From contig NZ_CP011530.1 in NCBI RefSeq assembly GCF_001605725.1, positions 5,146,001 through 5,210,000 of the forward strand: 64,000 nt of DNA. The letters are read 5' to 3'. Positions within the stretch are counted from its first letter, which is position 1, and every line of letters starts with the position of its first letter. This document shows, in pieces, positions 1 to 8,350 of this stretch. This DNA is from Mycobacteroides immunogenum. GTDB lineage: Bacteria > Actinomycetota > Actinomycetes > Mycobacteriales > Mycobacteriaceae. The position numbers and the translations under genes were made by a program. Below the pieces are notes generated by a model. It was not told where the DNA came from. It searched no databases and saw only the letters and a list, made by a program, of their open reading frames with translations.

Positions 1-1
1 C

Positions 2-328
2 GGTGTCATGGTGGCCTATGCGGCGGCGCGTGCCGCCGGATCGGTCCCACTGATGCCCGGCGGTCTGCTGGTGGTCGAGGCATTCCTGGTACCCGGTCTG
101 GTGACCTCCGGGATGACGCTGCCCGACGCCATCTCGGCGATGCTCATCTACCGCGCGGTCAGCTGGGTCTTTATCTCCGCGATCGGCTGGGTCATCTTCT
201 TCTTCCTGTTCCGCGACGAGAGCCAGATCGATCCGGACGCGAAGCCCGGGTCGGCGAAGGACCCCGAACCCGACGCCGGAGCTGCGCCGGACGCACCGCC
301 GAAAAATTCTTCGGATCCCCCGAAATAA
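2..328 (+). CDS. C-terminal part of a YbhN/LPG-flippase-like membrane protein (partial)
   Basis: The reading frame is open to the left edge, so this is only the C-terminal ~109 residues. It shows the last membrane segments of a lysylphosphatidylglycerol-flippase-like (UPF0104/YbhN) protein: a GSVPLMPGG loop that is typical of the family, then hydrophobic segments ending in IGWVIFFFLFR. A hydrophilic, Asp/Pro-rich cytoplasmic tail follows. Position next to the hemophore and mmpL11 matches Rv0204c in M. tuberculosis (recalled gene order). Substrate is unknown. Confidence 0.75.
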   Translation, partial: GVMVAYAAARAAGSVPLMPGGLLVVEAFLVPGLVTSGMTLPDAISAMLIYRAVSWVFISAIGWVIFFFLFRDESQIDPDAKPGSAKDPEPDAGAAPDAPPKNSSDPPK

Positions 329-382
329 AGCGGACCTCAGTCCGGTTAGCATGAGTGTCCGACCCAAACTTGAGGAGCACTC

Positions 383-922
383 ATGACCACCACTACCCCC
401 GCACTCGCCGCCGGAACCTGGACCATCGACCCGGTTCACTCCGATATCACCTTCTCCGTACGCCACCTGGGCGTATCGAAGGTCCGTGGCTCATTTACCG
501 ACTTCAGCGGCGAAATCACCGTCTCCGAAGACGGCACCCCCTCGGTGACCGCCACCATCGACGTGGCCTCGGTGGACACCCGGAACGACCAGCGCGACAC
601 CCACCTGCGCTCGGCCGACTTCTTCGACACCGACAATCACGCCACCGCGACCTACCGTTCCACCTCAGTGCGTGCCGACGGCGAGGACTTCATCGTCGAC
701 GGCGAGCTGACCCTGCACGGCGTCACCCAGCCCGTCGCGTTGAACCTGTCCCTGGAAGGCGTGGGCCCCGGAGTACAGGGCGGCAGCGTCGCCGGGTTCG
801 AAGCCAGCACCACCATCAACCGCGGCGATTTCGGCATCAACGGCGGCGCCGGCCTGGTCGGCGAGAAGGTCACGCTGACCTTCAACATCGAAGCCGGCCA
901 CCCGGAGGCACCCTCCAACTGA
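383..922 (+). CDS. YceI family protein
   Basis: A 179-residue protein that fits the YceI family (lipocalin-like barrel that binds isoprenoid or other lipid ligands). Family signals are WTIDPVHSDITFSVRH near residue 13, the RSADFFDTD segment near residue 75 and the GELTLHGVTQPV segment near residue 113. There is no signal peptide, so the protein is probably cytoplasmic, unlike the periplasmic E. coli protein. The start is supported by a GAGGAG ribosome-binding site 5 bases upstream. A TAGCAT hexamer near 348 could be its -10 box. It appears monocistronic. Confidence 0.9.
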   Translation: MTTTTPALAAGTWTIDPVHSDITFSVRHLGVSKVRGSFTDFSGEITVSEDGTPSVTATIDVASVDTRNDQRDTHLRSADFFDTDNHATATYRSTSVRADGEDFIVDGELTLHGVTQPVALNLSLEGVGPGVQGGSVAGFEASTTINRGDFGINGGAGLVGEKVTLTFNIEAGHPEAPSN

Positions 923-953
923 TCGCCCGCGCGGCACCCGCTACGGTCGGGGA

Positions 954-1346
954 ATGCCCAGCGCACAACCGGATTCACTCGCGAAGAAGCCGGCGACATC
1001 GGTACTGCTTGCCGTGGTACTGGATGTCGTCGGCATCTTCGTTTTCTGCACCATCGGTCGCCGCAGCCATGCCGAGGGCATCACATTGCTCGGTGTGTGG
1101 CAGACGGCCTGGCCGTTCCTCGCGGGCGCCGGGGCCGGCTGGGCGCTCAGCAGGGGCTGGTCGCGCCCGGCGTCGATAACACCCACCGGCATCACGGTGT
1201 GGGTCTGCACCGTGCTGTTCGGGATGATCTTGCGCAGGCTGAGCAACCAGGGAGTGGCATTCAGCTTTGTGGTGGTGGCGTCACTGGTCACCGCGCTGTT
1301 CCTGCTGGGCTGGCGCGCGATCGCCGCCCGCGTCTCAAAAAGCTGA
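954..1346 (+). CDS. DUF3054 family membrane protein
   Basis: A 130-residue integral membrane protein with four predicted hydrophobic segments and the FCTIGRRSHAEG motif near residue 31, followed by a WPFLAGAGAGW segment, as in DUF3054 proteins. Function is unknown. TACGGT at 942-947 sits 6 bases before the ATG, which suggests a leaderless transcript. Confidence 0.85.
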   Translation: MPSAQPDSLAKKPATSVLLAVVLDVVGIFVFCTIGRRSHAEGITLLGVWQTAWPFLAGAGAGWALSRGWSRPASITPTGITVWVCTVLFGMILRRLSNQGVAFSFVVVASLVTALFLLGWRAIAARVSKS

Positions 1347-1411
1347 AGAACCCCGTCAGGATCTCGTCAACACGCTTGGATAGCCACCCGGCGCACACGC
1401 AAGCTGGCGGT

Positions 1412-1537
1412 ATGGAAGGTCTCGCCGCTGTGCTGGTGCCCCTCGCCGGCTATGCCGCCGTACTGCTGTCGGTGCGCTATCTCAATCGTCACGACGACAT
1501 CGCCGCCGCGACAGGCCAGGAAGCCGTCAACCGCTAG
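1412..1537 (+). CDS. Small hydrophobic protein, 41 aa
   Basis: A short frame encoding one hydrophobic helix (LAAVLVPLAGYAAVLLSV) and a charged tail. AAGCTGGCGG lies just upstream and may serve as a weak ribosome-binding site. It resembles single-pass small membrane proteins in size, but I do not recognise a family; KdpF was considered and does not match. It lies between the DUF3054 gene and a convergent hairpin. Confidence 0.5.
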   Translation: MEGLAAVLVPLAGYAAVLLSVRYLNRHDDIAAATGQEAVNR

Positions 1538-1550
1538 CCCCTAAAACGCC

Positions 1551-1601
1551 GAGTGCGAGCCCGGCGCGGGAATCTGAGAATCCCGTGCCAGGCTCGCACT
1601 C
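1551..1601. terminator. Long hairpin between convergent genes (family A)
   Basis: Perfect 11-bp arms at 1551-1561 and 1591-1601 (GAGTGCGAGCC / GGCTCGCACTC), with a second inner stem (about 63-71 with 81-89) that has one G-T pair. It sits between a + strand gene ending at 1537 and a - strand gene ending at 1620, so it could terminate both. There is no U-tract. Outer flanks resemble the hairpin at 58820-58873. Confidence 0.6.
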
Positions 1602-1619
1602 GATTTACGTAGGTGGGTC

Positions 1620-2366
1620 CTAGACGCGCGGTCCGGGCGCGGGGCCCGTCCCCACGGGGCCGGCCGGAGCCGCCGGTTGCACCGGTCCCGGCGCCGGACC
1701 GGGTCCCTGTGGGAAGTTCGGCGCGGCCGGTGCGGGCGCCTGGTTCTGGATGGCCGACTGCACTGCCGGGTTCTGTACCAATGCCTGGGCTGCCGGGTTC
1801 TGCGCCACCTGCTGAGCGGCCGGATTCTGCGACAGCGCCGTCAACAAGGCCGGGTTCACACCCATGGCGGCCGGGTTCAGGCCACCACCGTTGACCACCT
1901 GCGCCAGGTCCAGCGGCAGACCGCACTTGGTGCGCAGCTCATTCAGCGGTGCGGCGATGCCACCCAGCGAGGCGGCGACATCGGGACGCGACACCAGGTA
2001 GCTCTGCGTCTTGGTGGCGATCTGATCCTGCGGCGCGGCCTTGATCTCGGTGAACGCCGCATCGACGTCCGGATGCTGCTCCAGATACGTCGCCGCGTTC
2101 TGCACGACGTTGCCCACTGTCTTGGTCATCTTGCTGGCCTGGCATCCGTCCGGGGTGGGTGTCGCCGGATTCACCGTCGCGGCGGCCGGAGCAGCAGCGT
2201 TGGCAACGGGTGCGGGCGCGGCGGGAACCGCCGGAGCCGGAGCGGGAGTCGGGGGGACCGGTTCGGCCGAGGCAATCGGTGCCAGGGCGCTCATCGCGAG
2301 CCCGCCAGCGAGAACACCTGCGCTCAGCAAGCCATAGGCCGCGCGCCGCGAGGTTGTGGCTGACAT
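1620..2366 (-). CDS. Secreted hemophore-type heme-binding protein (Rv0203-like)
   Basis: A 248-residue exported protein with an N-terminal signal peptide (segment ending SALAPIASAEP) followed by a Pro/Ala linker. The central region (about residues 75-150) has the mycobacterial hemophore (MHB) layout: two cysteines, the first in GCQASKMTKTVGNV and the second in TKCGLPLDL, with YLEQHPDV between. The C-terminal third is low complexity with repeated QNPAAQ/QNPAVQ units and a Pro/Gly tail, which M. tuberculosis Rv0203 lacks as I recall it. The start is set by GGAGGA 6 bases before the ATG at 2366. It is divergent from mmpL11, the inner-membrane partner for heme in M. tuberculosis. Confidence 0.82.
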   Translation of the reverse strand: MSATTSRRAAYGLLSAGVLAGGLAMSALAPIASAEPVPPTPAPAPAVPAAPAPVANAAAPAAATVNPATPTPDGCQASKMTKTVGNVVQNAATYLEQHPDVDAAFTEIKAAPQDQIATKTQSYLVSRPDVAASLGGIAAPLNELRTKCGLPLDLAQVVNGGGLNPAAMGVNPALLTALSQNPAAQQVAQNPAAQALVQNPAVQSAIQNQAPAPAAPNFPQGPGPAPGPVQPAAPAGPVGTGPAPGPRV

Positions 2367-2707
2367 GACATTCCTCCTACTTGGTTGCGGGATTACAGCC
2401 AACGTATCGAAATCGGGCGCCATTTCGAAACACGGGCGCGCGCCTTCACCAGAGCGTTACCCACTCTTTATCGTCGGCCAGATTCTGATTTTCAAGATCC
2501 CGTTTTTGATCCGCCACAACGTTGCCAGAGAGCGCGAAGAGCACGTCCAGCCACCACTCGTTTTTCGCCAAGGCGGGCTGTTAGTAAACACGTCACCGCA
2601 GGTTGTCGCGATATATACAGACAGGGGGCGAGGGTGGTCGCGTTGCTGTAGCATCACGACCACGCCACAGGAGACTGCGTGCGTCACACCGAACGACAGG
2701 AATCACC
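2367..2707. promoter_or_regulatory. Divergent intergenic region, hemophore / mmpL11
   Basis: A 341-base region between divergent starts. It is less GC-rich than the flanking genes. A TAGCAT hexamer at 2649-2654 is a possible -10 for mmpL11, and AT-rich runs (for example GATATATACAG near 2610) occur upstream. I looked for an IdeR iron box and saw none. No gene is supported here. Confidence 0.5.
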
Positions 2708-5494
2708 GTGCAGTCAGTCATGATGCGCACCAGCGACTACCTCCGTAGGTACCGATGGTTGACCGTCGCTGTCTGGCTGATTCTTATTGTCGCCGCAGTA
2801 GGACTGGTGGCGGGCCGGGGCGAAAAGCTCACCGGTGGCGGATTCGAGGTGGCGGGATCGCAGTCACTGAAGGTGCACGATGCGATGGAGACCGGCTTCC
2901 GGGAGCACGGCGCCTCCCCCCTCGCACTGGTCGCCGCACCCCGTCCCGACGCAACGGTGTCCGATATGACCGCGGCCGTCGACTACCTCAAGCAGGTGGC
3001 CGCGCAGATCCCAGAAGTCTCCATCGAGCCCATCCCGCCGCAGCTGACCCCGCAACCCGACCGTCCGTTCGTGGTCACGCTGCGGATTGGCTTCGACAAC
3101 ACCGGCGCCACCGATATCGCCAAAAGCCTTCGCAAAAAGATAGGTGTGCAGGGCGGTCAGCCCGGGCAGATCGCCGGGGGCCGGGTATCGCTGTATGTGA
3201 TCGGTCAGGGCGCGCTGGGTGCCGCGATGACCGAACAGATCGCCGGTGACATCAAGAAGGCCGAGAAGTGGAACATCCCGGTCATCCTCATCGTGCTGAT
3301 CGCGGCCTTCGGATCTCTTGCCGCGGCGTCGCTGCCCTTACTGCTGGGCGTGTGCACGGTGGCCCTGAGCGTGGCGATAGTTCTCGCCCTGTCGAATATC
3401 ACCACCATCTCGGTGTTCGCCCTGCCGACGGTCACCATGATCGGCCTCGCCGTCGCGGTGGACTATTCCCTCTTCATCCTGATGCGCTACCGCGAGGAGC
3501 TGAACTCCGGCAAGAACCGGCAGGAAGCCATCGCGGGGGCCATGGCCACGTCCGGGCTCACCGTCACGCTCTCCGGTCTGACGGTGATCGCCGCGCTCGC
3601 CGGTATCTACCTGATCGGCACTCCCGCTCTGGCATCAATGGCCTCCGGCGCCATCATCGTGGTCGCCATCGCTGTCCTTACCTCCACCACGCTGATGCCC
3701 GCGTTGTTGGCCATCTTCGGCAAGGCCGCCGCCAACCAGTCCAGATTCCTGCGCGTCTCGCCGCTGCGCAAGCATTCAATACCGTTCTGGCGCAAGTGGA
3801 CCCAACAGGTGATGCGCCGGCCATGGCTCTCCGCACTGGGCGCCTCTATATTCCTGCTCGCGCTGGCCGCACCCAGTCTTCAAATGCATGTCTCCAATAG
3901 CATGCTGCGCCAGTTCGATTCGTCGCACGAGATCCGCCGAGGAATCGATGCCGCGGCCGTGGCGATGGGGCCGGGCGCGCTCGGACCGGTCCAGGTGCTG
4001 CTGACATTCAAGGATGACGCGGCAGGCACGGACCACGCACAGGCGCTGGCGACCGCCAAGGAGACGATCGCGCAGGCCCCCAACATCGCGCGGGTTTCCG
4101 ACGTCTCGTTCTCCTCCGGCGGCCACGACGCGCTGATCTCGGCGGTGCTGTCGGTGGATCCCGAGGCGAACGCCGCACGCGACACCGTCAGCTGGCTGCG
4201 CACGAATGTGCCCGATGCGCTCAAGAATTCGGGTGCCGATATCAATGTGGGCGGCCCGACGGCACTGCTGTTCGACTACGACACCCGCGTTGAGCACTCG
4301 CTACTGGGCGTGTTCGCCTTTGTCTGTGTCCTGGCATTCGTGATGCTGCTGGCCACCCTGCGATCACCGGTGCTGGCGCTCAAGGGCGTGGTGATGACGG
4401 TGCTTTCGGTGGCCGCCGCCTACGGCAGCCTGGTGATCGTCTTCCAATGGGGATGGCTGGAATTCCTGGGCTTCCACAAGGCCAATATCGACAGCAGCAT
4501 CCCGCCGTTGGCGCTGGCGCTGACCTTCGGTCTCACCATGGACTACGAGATCTTCTTGCTGGCCCGCGTACGCGAACGGTATCTGCGCACCGGGGATTGC
4601 GGTGACGCCGTGTCCTACGGGGTCCGCACCAGTGCACGCACCATCACCAGTGCCGCGCTGATCATGATCGCGGTGTTCATCGGATTCGCCTTCGTCGGAA
4701 TGCCGTTGGTGGCGCAACTGGGCGTCGCGTGCGCGGTGGCGATCGCCGTCGACGCGACAGTGGTGCGGCTGGTGCTGGTACCTGCGCTGATGGCGATGTT
4801 CAACAAGCGCAACTGGTGGCTGCCGGGATGGCTGGATCGCATACTCCCGACCGTTGACTTCGAAACCCCCTGTGTTGATGAGCTTCCCGGACCGCATAGC
4901 GAAAGCGCGCTGCGACTTCAAGGATCCGGCTTCGAAGAGCCGCGCATCGACTACCACGCCATCGCCGTCTCTGCCGCACGGCTCAAGCGCCTCGCCGACG
5001 GCGGCACCGTCACCGCACCCGACACGCAGGCCGTGCTCGCCGACCGCTGGCGCGACAACTTGACTGTGGCCCTCGAGGCCTTGCAGGCCGGCAAAAACGA
5101 AACGGACACCGACACGGTCGCCATGCCGGGTCCTCTGTCTCGGGTCACGCCGGTGGAAATCACGCAGGTGAAGCTGCCGACAGGACAGAACTGCGTGGTG
5201 CCCACCGATGCCGAAGCCCTGCGCATGCAGGGGCTGCTTTTGATGCGCCGCAACGCCGGGCGCGATTACGCCGAGTTCGCCAGGCTCGCTTCAACGATGG
5301 AGCCACGAACGGCGGCGAAGGTCCTCGCCGGGATCGATCAGCATTACTGTGTACAGTCCAATCAGAGGTGGGTTTCCAGTCAGCTGGTACGCCGGCTCGC
5401 TGACCCGAAACCTGGTGATGGTGCGATGGAATCCCTCACGGTGCGCAGGCAGTGCCTGTCCGTGGCGGTGGCGATGTTGGAGGATGCGAGGTGA
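2708..5494 (+). CDS. mmpL11: MmpL family transporter, MmpL11 type
   Basis: A 928-residue RND-superfamily transporter with two homologous halves. Each half has an N-terminal helix, an extracytoplasmic domain and a bundle of helices. The Asp-Tyr proton-relay motifs appear in GLAVAVDYSLFILMRY and GLTMDYEIFLLARV. A ~210-residue cytoplasmic tail follows (about residue 718 to the end). In M. tuberculosis MmpL11 exports wax-ester-type lipids and takes part in heme uptake with Rv0203; that role is inferred here from the divergent hemophore. GTG at 2708 is preferred because AGGA lies 7 bases upstream; ATG at 2720 is the alternative. The stop overlaps the next start. Confidence 0.88.
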   Translation: MQSVMMRTSDYLRRYRWLTVAVWLILIVAAVGLVAGRGEKLTGGGFEVAGSQSLKVHDAMETGFREHGASPLALVAAPRPDATVSDMTAAVDYLKQVAAQIPEVSIEPIPPQLTPQPDRPFVVTLRIGFDNTGATDIAKSLRKKIGVQGGQPGQIAGGRVSLYVIGQGALGAAMTEQIAGDIKKAEKWNIPVILIVLIAAFGSLAAASLPLLLGVCTVALSVAIVLALSNITTISVFALPTVTMIGLAVAVDYSLFILMRYREELNSGKNRQEAIAGAMATSGLTVTLSGLTVIAALAGIYLIGTPALASMASGAIIVVAIAVLTSTTLMPALLAIFGKAAANQSRFLRVSPLRKHSIPFWRKWTQQVMRRPWLSALGASIFLLALAAPSLQMHVSNSMLRQFDSSHEIRRGIDAAAVAMGPGALGPVQVLLTFKDDAAGTDHAQALATAKETIAQAPNIARVSDVSFSSGGHDALISAVLSVDPEANAARDTVSWLRTNVPDALKNSGADINVGGPTALLFDYDTRVEHSLLGVFAFVCVLAFVMLLATLRSPVLALKGVVMTVLSVAAAYGSLVIVFQWGWLEFLGFHKANIDSSIPPLALALTFGLTMDYEIFLLARVRERYLRTGDCGDAVSYGVRTSARTITSAALIMIAVFIGFAFVGMPLVAQLGVACAVAIAVDATVVRLVLVPALMAMFNKRNWWLPGWLDRILPTVDFETPCVDELPGPHSESALRLQGSGFEEPRIDYHAIAVSAARLKRLADGGTVTAPDTQAVLADRWRDNLTVALEALQAGKNETDTDTVAMPGPLSRVTPVEITQVKLPTGQNCVVPTDAEALRMQGLLLMRRNAGRDYAEFARLASTMEPRTAAKVLAGIDQHYCVQSNQRWVSSQLVRRLADPKPGDGAMESLTVRRQCLSVAVAMLEDAR

Positions 5495-6015
5495 CGGTCA
5501 CGAGCGACGCGCCAGCCCTCTCCCCCGAAGTGCCCGATGAGCCTTCGGGATCCGGCGCCACCGACTCCGCCCAGCCTGAGCAGCCCGCACGCGCTGACAA
5601 GCCGGTCACTCACTGGACCACCGCCGAGATACTGGGCGCCCTGCAAAGCGGCGATCTCTCCGACTGGCAGGCGATCGTTCACGCGCTCAAGCGCGATCCG
5701 TTCGGCCGTACTGCCCGCCAGGTCGAAGAAGTGGTGGGCTCCGATGAGCTCTACGGCATTTCGACCGCGCTGCAAGAAGTTCTCATCCGGGCCCGCGATG
5801 ACCTTGCCGAGGCGGAGCGGCGCGAGGCCGCCAACGAGATCAACCTGTTGTTCGAGGCATCGGGCCTGCGCCAGGCCGAATTTGCCTCACGCATAGGTGT
5901 TCCAAGTGGCGAGCTTGCCGGGTATCTGGCGGGTAGCAGCAGCCCGTCGGTCGCGATGCTGGTCAGGATGCGACGTGTGGCTCGCCGGTTCGGGCGCACC
6001 CGGCCGCGCGGATAG
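5491..6015 (+). CDS. Rv0201c-like protein with helix-turn-helix segment
   Basis: A 174-residue protein coupled to mmpL11 through a GTGA overlap, with GGAGG 7 bases before the GTG. The N-terminal ~45 residues are Pro/Ser/Asp rich. A middle region (THWTTAEILGALQSGDL onward) is followed by a C-terminal XRE-like helix-turn-helix segment (RQAEFASRIGVPSGELAGYL, about residues 130-150) and a basic tail. It may be a DNA-binding regulator or an adaptor for the transporter. Gene order matches Rv0201c, which has no assigned function that I know of. Confidence 0.75.
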   Translation: MTVTSDAPALSPEVPDEPSGSGATDSAQPEQPARADKPVTHWTTAEILGALQSGDLSDWQAIVHALKRDPFGRTARQVEEVVGSDELYGISTALQEVLIRARDDLAEAERREAANEINLLFEASGLRQAEFASRIGVPSGELAGYLAGSSSPSVAMLVRMRRVARRFGRTRPRG

Positions 6016-6044
6016 CCCAGGCGCACGCACCGCCGGTTACATCC

Positions 6045-6060
6045 GGGTACCTGCGTACCC
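6045..6060. promoter_or_regulatory. 16-bp palindrome upstream of the CD225-like gene
   Basis: GGGTAC-CTGC-GTACCC, perfect 6-bp arms, about 57 bases before the -10 hexamer at 6117. It could be an operator or the end of the upstream transcript; no binding factor is recognised. Confidence 0.35.
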
Positions 6061-6129
6061 AATGTCAGTTCCCTGGGAGCATCCCGATCGTTATGGCAGG
6101 GTGCCTGAAATCGGCCTAACCTCGGTCCC

Positions 6130-6582
6130 ATGAGCGACGAGACGAAATCCGACGAAACGACCGGCGTCATCAGTACGCCCACTGCCCCACCCCCACCCGC
6201 GCCGACGGCTCCAGCCGGGCCGCCGAAGCCTCCCCCCACCAACGTGGGCTGGGCGGTGGCCTCCGTTATCTTCTTCTGGCCGTTGGCCTTCAGCGCGTTC
6301 ACCAACGCCTTGAACGTCACCCAGTTCTGGATCACCGGCCAATACGACAGGGCACAGGAATCCTCGGACCGCGCCAAACTGCTCGGCAAGATCGCCCTGC
6401 TGACCGGCCTGGTGCTGTTGTTCTTGTTCATCACCCTGCGCATCGCATGTGCCATCTGGTGGCACACCCACGGTGGTGGCGGCTGGGGACACCACGGCGG
6501 CGGCTGGCATCGCAGCTGGGATGACGGGTGGAACGGCCCCGGCCCGATCGGACCTATGGGCCGTCCCGGCCACGACAACTAG
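6130..6582 (+). CDS. CD225/dispanin-like membrane protein
   Basis: A 150-residue protein with a Pro-rich cytoplasmic N-terminus (residues 15-37), two membrane helices (VGWAVASVIFFWPLAF and LTGLVLLFLFITLRIA) and a Gly/His/Trp-rich tail with HHGGGWHRSW. The segment between the helices (FTNALNVTQFWITGQYDRAQ) is the CD225/dispanin pattern of small bacterial membrane proteins. Function unknown; the His-rich tail could bind metal. TAACCT at 6117-6122 is 7 bases before the ATG, which suggests a leaderless mRNA. Confidence 0.8.
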   Translation: MSDETKSDETTGVISTPTAPPPPAPTAPAGPPKPPPTNVGWAVASVIFFWPLAFSAFTNALNVTQFWITGQYDRAQESSDRAKLLGKIALLTGLVLLFLFITLRIACAIWWHTHGGGGWGHHGGGWHRSWDDGWNGPGPIGPMGRPGHDN

Positions 6583-6618
6583 ATCCGGCGGGCAGGAGCG
6601 AAGCGACTCGGGGTTTGA

Positions 6619-7854
6619 CTAGAAGTCGTCAGGCGCACTGGGTGCGACGGGCCAGCCAAATGCGACGGCGGCCCGTTGCACCGCCCCTGCGCGCAGTTCG
6701 GTGACCAGCCCGGCGTTGACCAGCACCTGCAGACTGACCCCACCCATATAGATCGACCCCAGATCGCGCACAGTCAGCGCGATATCTGCTTCGTCCGTAG
6801 TGATTTCACAGCTGGCATGGTCCAGCCCCCCGCGCAGCCGGAAACGTCCCGAGTTCTCCGGAAGGAAATCGTCGGTCACCTCCAACACCACGTCCACATC
6901 GGCGGAATATCGCCGCTGCGACAGCGCCCGGGGGATATCGATCAATCGCACCTGAATGGCGTCACTCACCGAACATTCCAGGGACGGATGGTTGGCCACC
7001 AGGTAGCGCAGCTCTTCGTGTACCGAGGCGCCGTGATATTTGATCTTGCGAACCAGATCCATATCCAGCAGGTAGCGCCATGTTCGGGCGTAGGCACGTG
7101 GGTTGGTACCCAGAACCTCTTGTACGTGCAGCTCGGCCGTGGGCCCGGCGTCGCCCCAGCCCGGCTTCGGCCGGTAGATGGCGAATCCACTGACTGTCCC
7201 GTCGGTTTCGTGGTGCAACACGAAGCGCACCTTGCCCGCTTCCTTTTGCAATTCCTCGCTGTCCAGCGTCCAGGAGGCCCACCATTCGGGGGTGCGGGCC
7301 ATCTGCCCCGGTAGCGCGGGGATGACGGCGTCATAGACCGCGGGTGCCGACGCCAGGAAGGTTTCGGCATCGACCTCCGCCAGGGTGCCGTCACCCAGAT
7401 CGACGGTGGGCCGAAAGGCCAGCTCCCGCACCTGCCCGGACAGCTCCGCCGATTCAGTGGCAACTCCGTAACCAAATCGGCCGTATATCAATGCTTCCGA
7501 AGCGAACAGCATGGCGATTGACTCTCCGCGCGAGCGAATGTCTGCCAGCTGGTGGCGCATCATGGTGGTCAACAATCCCCGACGGCGATGCGTCGGAGCC
7601 ACCGTGACGGCCGTGACGGCCGCAACCGGTACCAACGACCCACCGGGCAGCACCACGTGACGGCTGAACGCCCCCGCCGTCGCCACCCACTTCTTCCCGT
7701 CGTGGAAGCCCATCATCCGGTCCAGCTCGGTGAATTTGCGGGTGACCTCGATCTCATCCTTCTGCGGGTCCCGCAGGAATACCGAGTACGCCGTGTTCAT
7801 GTACGACTCATAGTCGTCCTCGTCGGCAATGGTGCGTAGGGTCAGCTCAGACAC
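6619..7854 (-). CDS. eis2: Eis2-type GNAT aminoglycoside/capreomycin N-acetyltransferase
   Basis: A 411-residue Eis family acetyltransferase. The N-terminal GNAT domain has the acetyl-CoA loop HRRRGLL near residues 89-95; a second GNAT-like domain and a C-terminal sterol-carrier-like domain follow. The protein ends in PSAPDDF, so a terminal carboxylate, used as catalytic base in Eis enzymes, is available. Eis enzymes acetylate amines at several positions of aminoglycosides and related drugs. It matches my memory of M. abscessus Eis2, which is induced by WhiB7 and inactivates antibiotics. GTG at 7854 is chosen because TAGACA lies 7 bases upstream, giving a leaderless start; there is no good ribosome-binding site. 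Confidence 0.88.
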   Translation of the reverse strand: MSELTLRTIADEDDYESYMNTAYSVFLRDPQKDEIEVTRKFTELDRMMGFHDGKKWVATAGAFSRHVVLPGGSLVPVAAVTAVTVAPTHRRRGLLTTMMRHQLADIRSRGESIAMLFASEALIYGRFGYGVATESAELSGQVRELAFRPTVDLGDGTLAEVDAETFLASAPAVYDAVIPALPGQMARTPEWWASWTLDSEELQKEAGKVRFVLHHETDGTVSGFAIYRPKPGWGDAGPTAELHVQEVLGTNPRAYARTWRYLLDMDLVRKIKYHGASVHEELRYLVANHPSLECSVSDAIQVRLIDIPRALSQRRYSADVDVVLEVTDDFLPENSGRFRLRGGLDHASCEITTDEADIALTVRDLGSIYMGGVSLQVLVNAGLVTELRAGAVQRAAVAFGWPVAPSAPDDF

Positions 7855-7861
7855 ATGCCCA

Positions 7862-7900
7862 TGTCTACCGTGCCGTGCCAACACCTGTCACTCGAGTTTT
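7862..7900 (-). promoter_or_regulatory. WhiB7-type promoter of eis2
   Basis: Read on the - strand: an AAAA tract (7897-7900), 5 bases, GTGACA as -35 (7886-7891), an 18-base spacer, and TAGACA as -10 (7862-7867), with the start codon 7 bases later. WhiB7 promoters are known for an AT-rich element 3-5 bases upstream of the -35 box, recognised by the WhiB7 AT-hook. The match is structural; only four A/T bases are present. Confidence 0.5.
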
Positions 7901-7930
7901 CGGGTATGGCCATGGCGGGAAGGAACCACC

Positions 7931-8350
7931 GTGTGGACCACACCCGATGACGCCACCATCGCTCAGATCCTGCGCGAGACCAAGACCATTGCCATTGTGG
8001 GAGTTTCGGCCAACCCGGATCGGCCGAGCCACGGCGTCTATCGCTACCTGGCCGAGCACAGTCCCTATCGGATCTTTCTGGTGAACCCCACCATCACGGA
8101 GCTCGACGGGCAGACCGTCTATCCCAGTCTCGCCGCGCTACCGGAAACGCCCGACCTGGTTGACGTGTTCCGCCGCCGCGAGGAGCTGGCCGGTATCACG
8201 CACGAGGCCATCGACATCGGTGCCCGCACGCTGTGGTTCCAACTCGACCTCGTCGATGTGGACGCCGCCAACACGGCGGCTCAAGCCGGCCTGCAGGTGG
8301 TCATGGATCGGTGCACCGAAATCGAATTCGCACGCCTCGGTTCGCGCTAG
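7931..8350 (+). CDS. CoA-binding domain protein
   Basis: A 139-residue protein made almost entirely of one CoA-binding Rossmann domain (KTIAIVGVSANPDRPSHGV near residue 18, then VNPTITELDGQTVYPSL). Homologues such as YccU are small cytoplasmic proteins of unknown role. GTG at 7931 has AAGGA 6 bases upstream. Divergent from eis2 and convergent with the next - strand gene; the two stops share CTAG at 8347-8350. Confidence 0.85.
   Translation: MWTTPDDATIAQILRETKTIAIVGVSANPDRPSHGVYRYLAEHSPYRIFLVNPTITELDGQTVYPSLAALPETPDLVDVFRRREELAGITHEAIDIGARTLWFQLDLVDVDAANTAAQAGLQVVMDRCTEIEFARLGSR

Noticed and set aside
355..1179. A 274-codon frame across yceI and the DUF3054 gene
   Set aside because: Arg/His/Pro-rich translation with no family features; it is the +1 shadow of two well-supported genes.
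1412..1537. kdpF identity for the 41-residue protein
   Set aside because: It lacks the KdpF sequence pattern and no kdpA follows.
2367..2707. IdeR iron box ahead of the hemophore or mmpL11
   Set aside because: No sequence close to the 19-bp IdeR consensus could be found on either strand.
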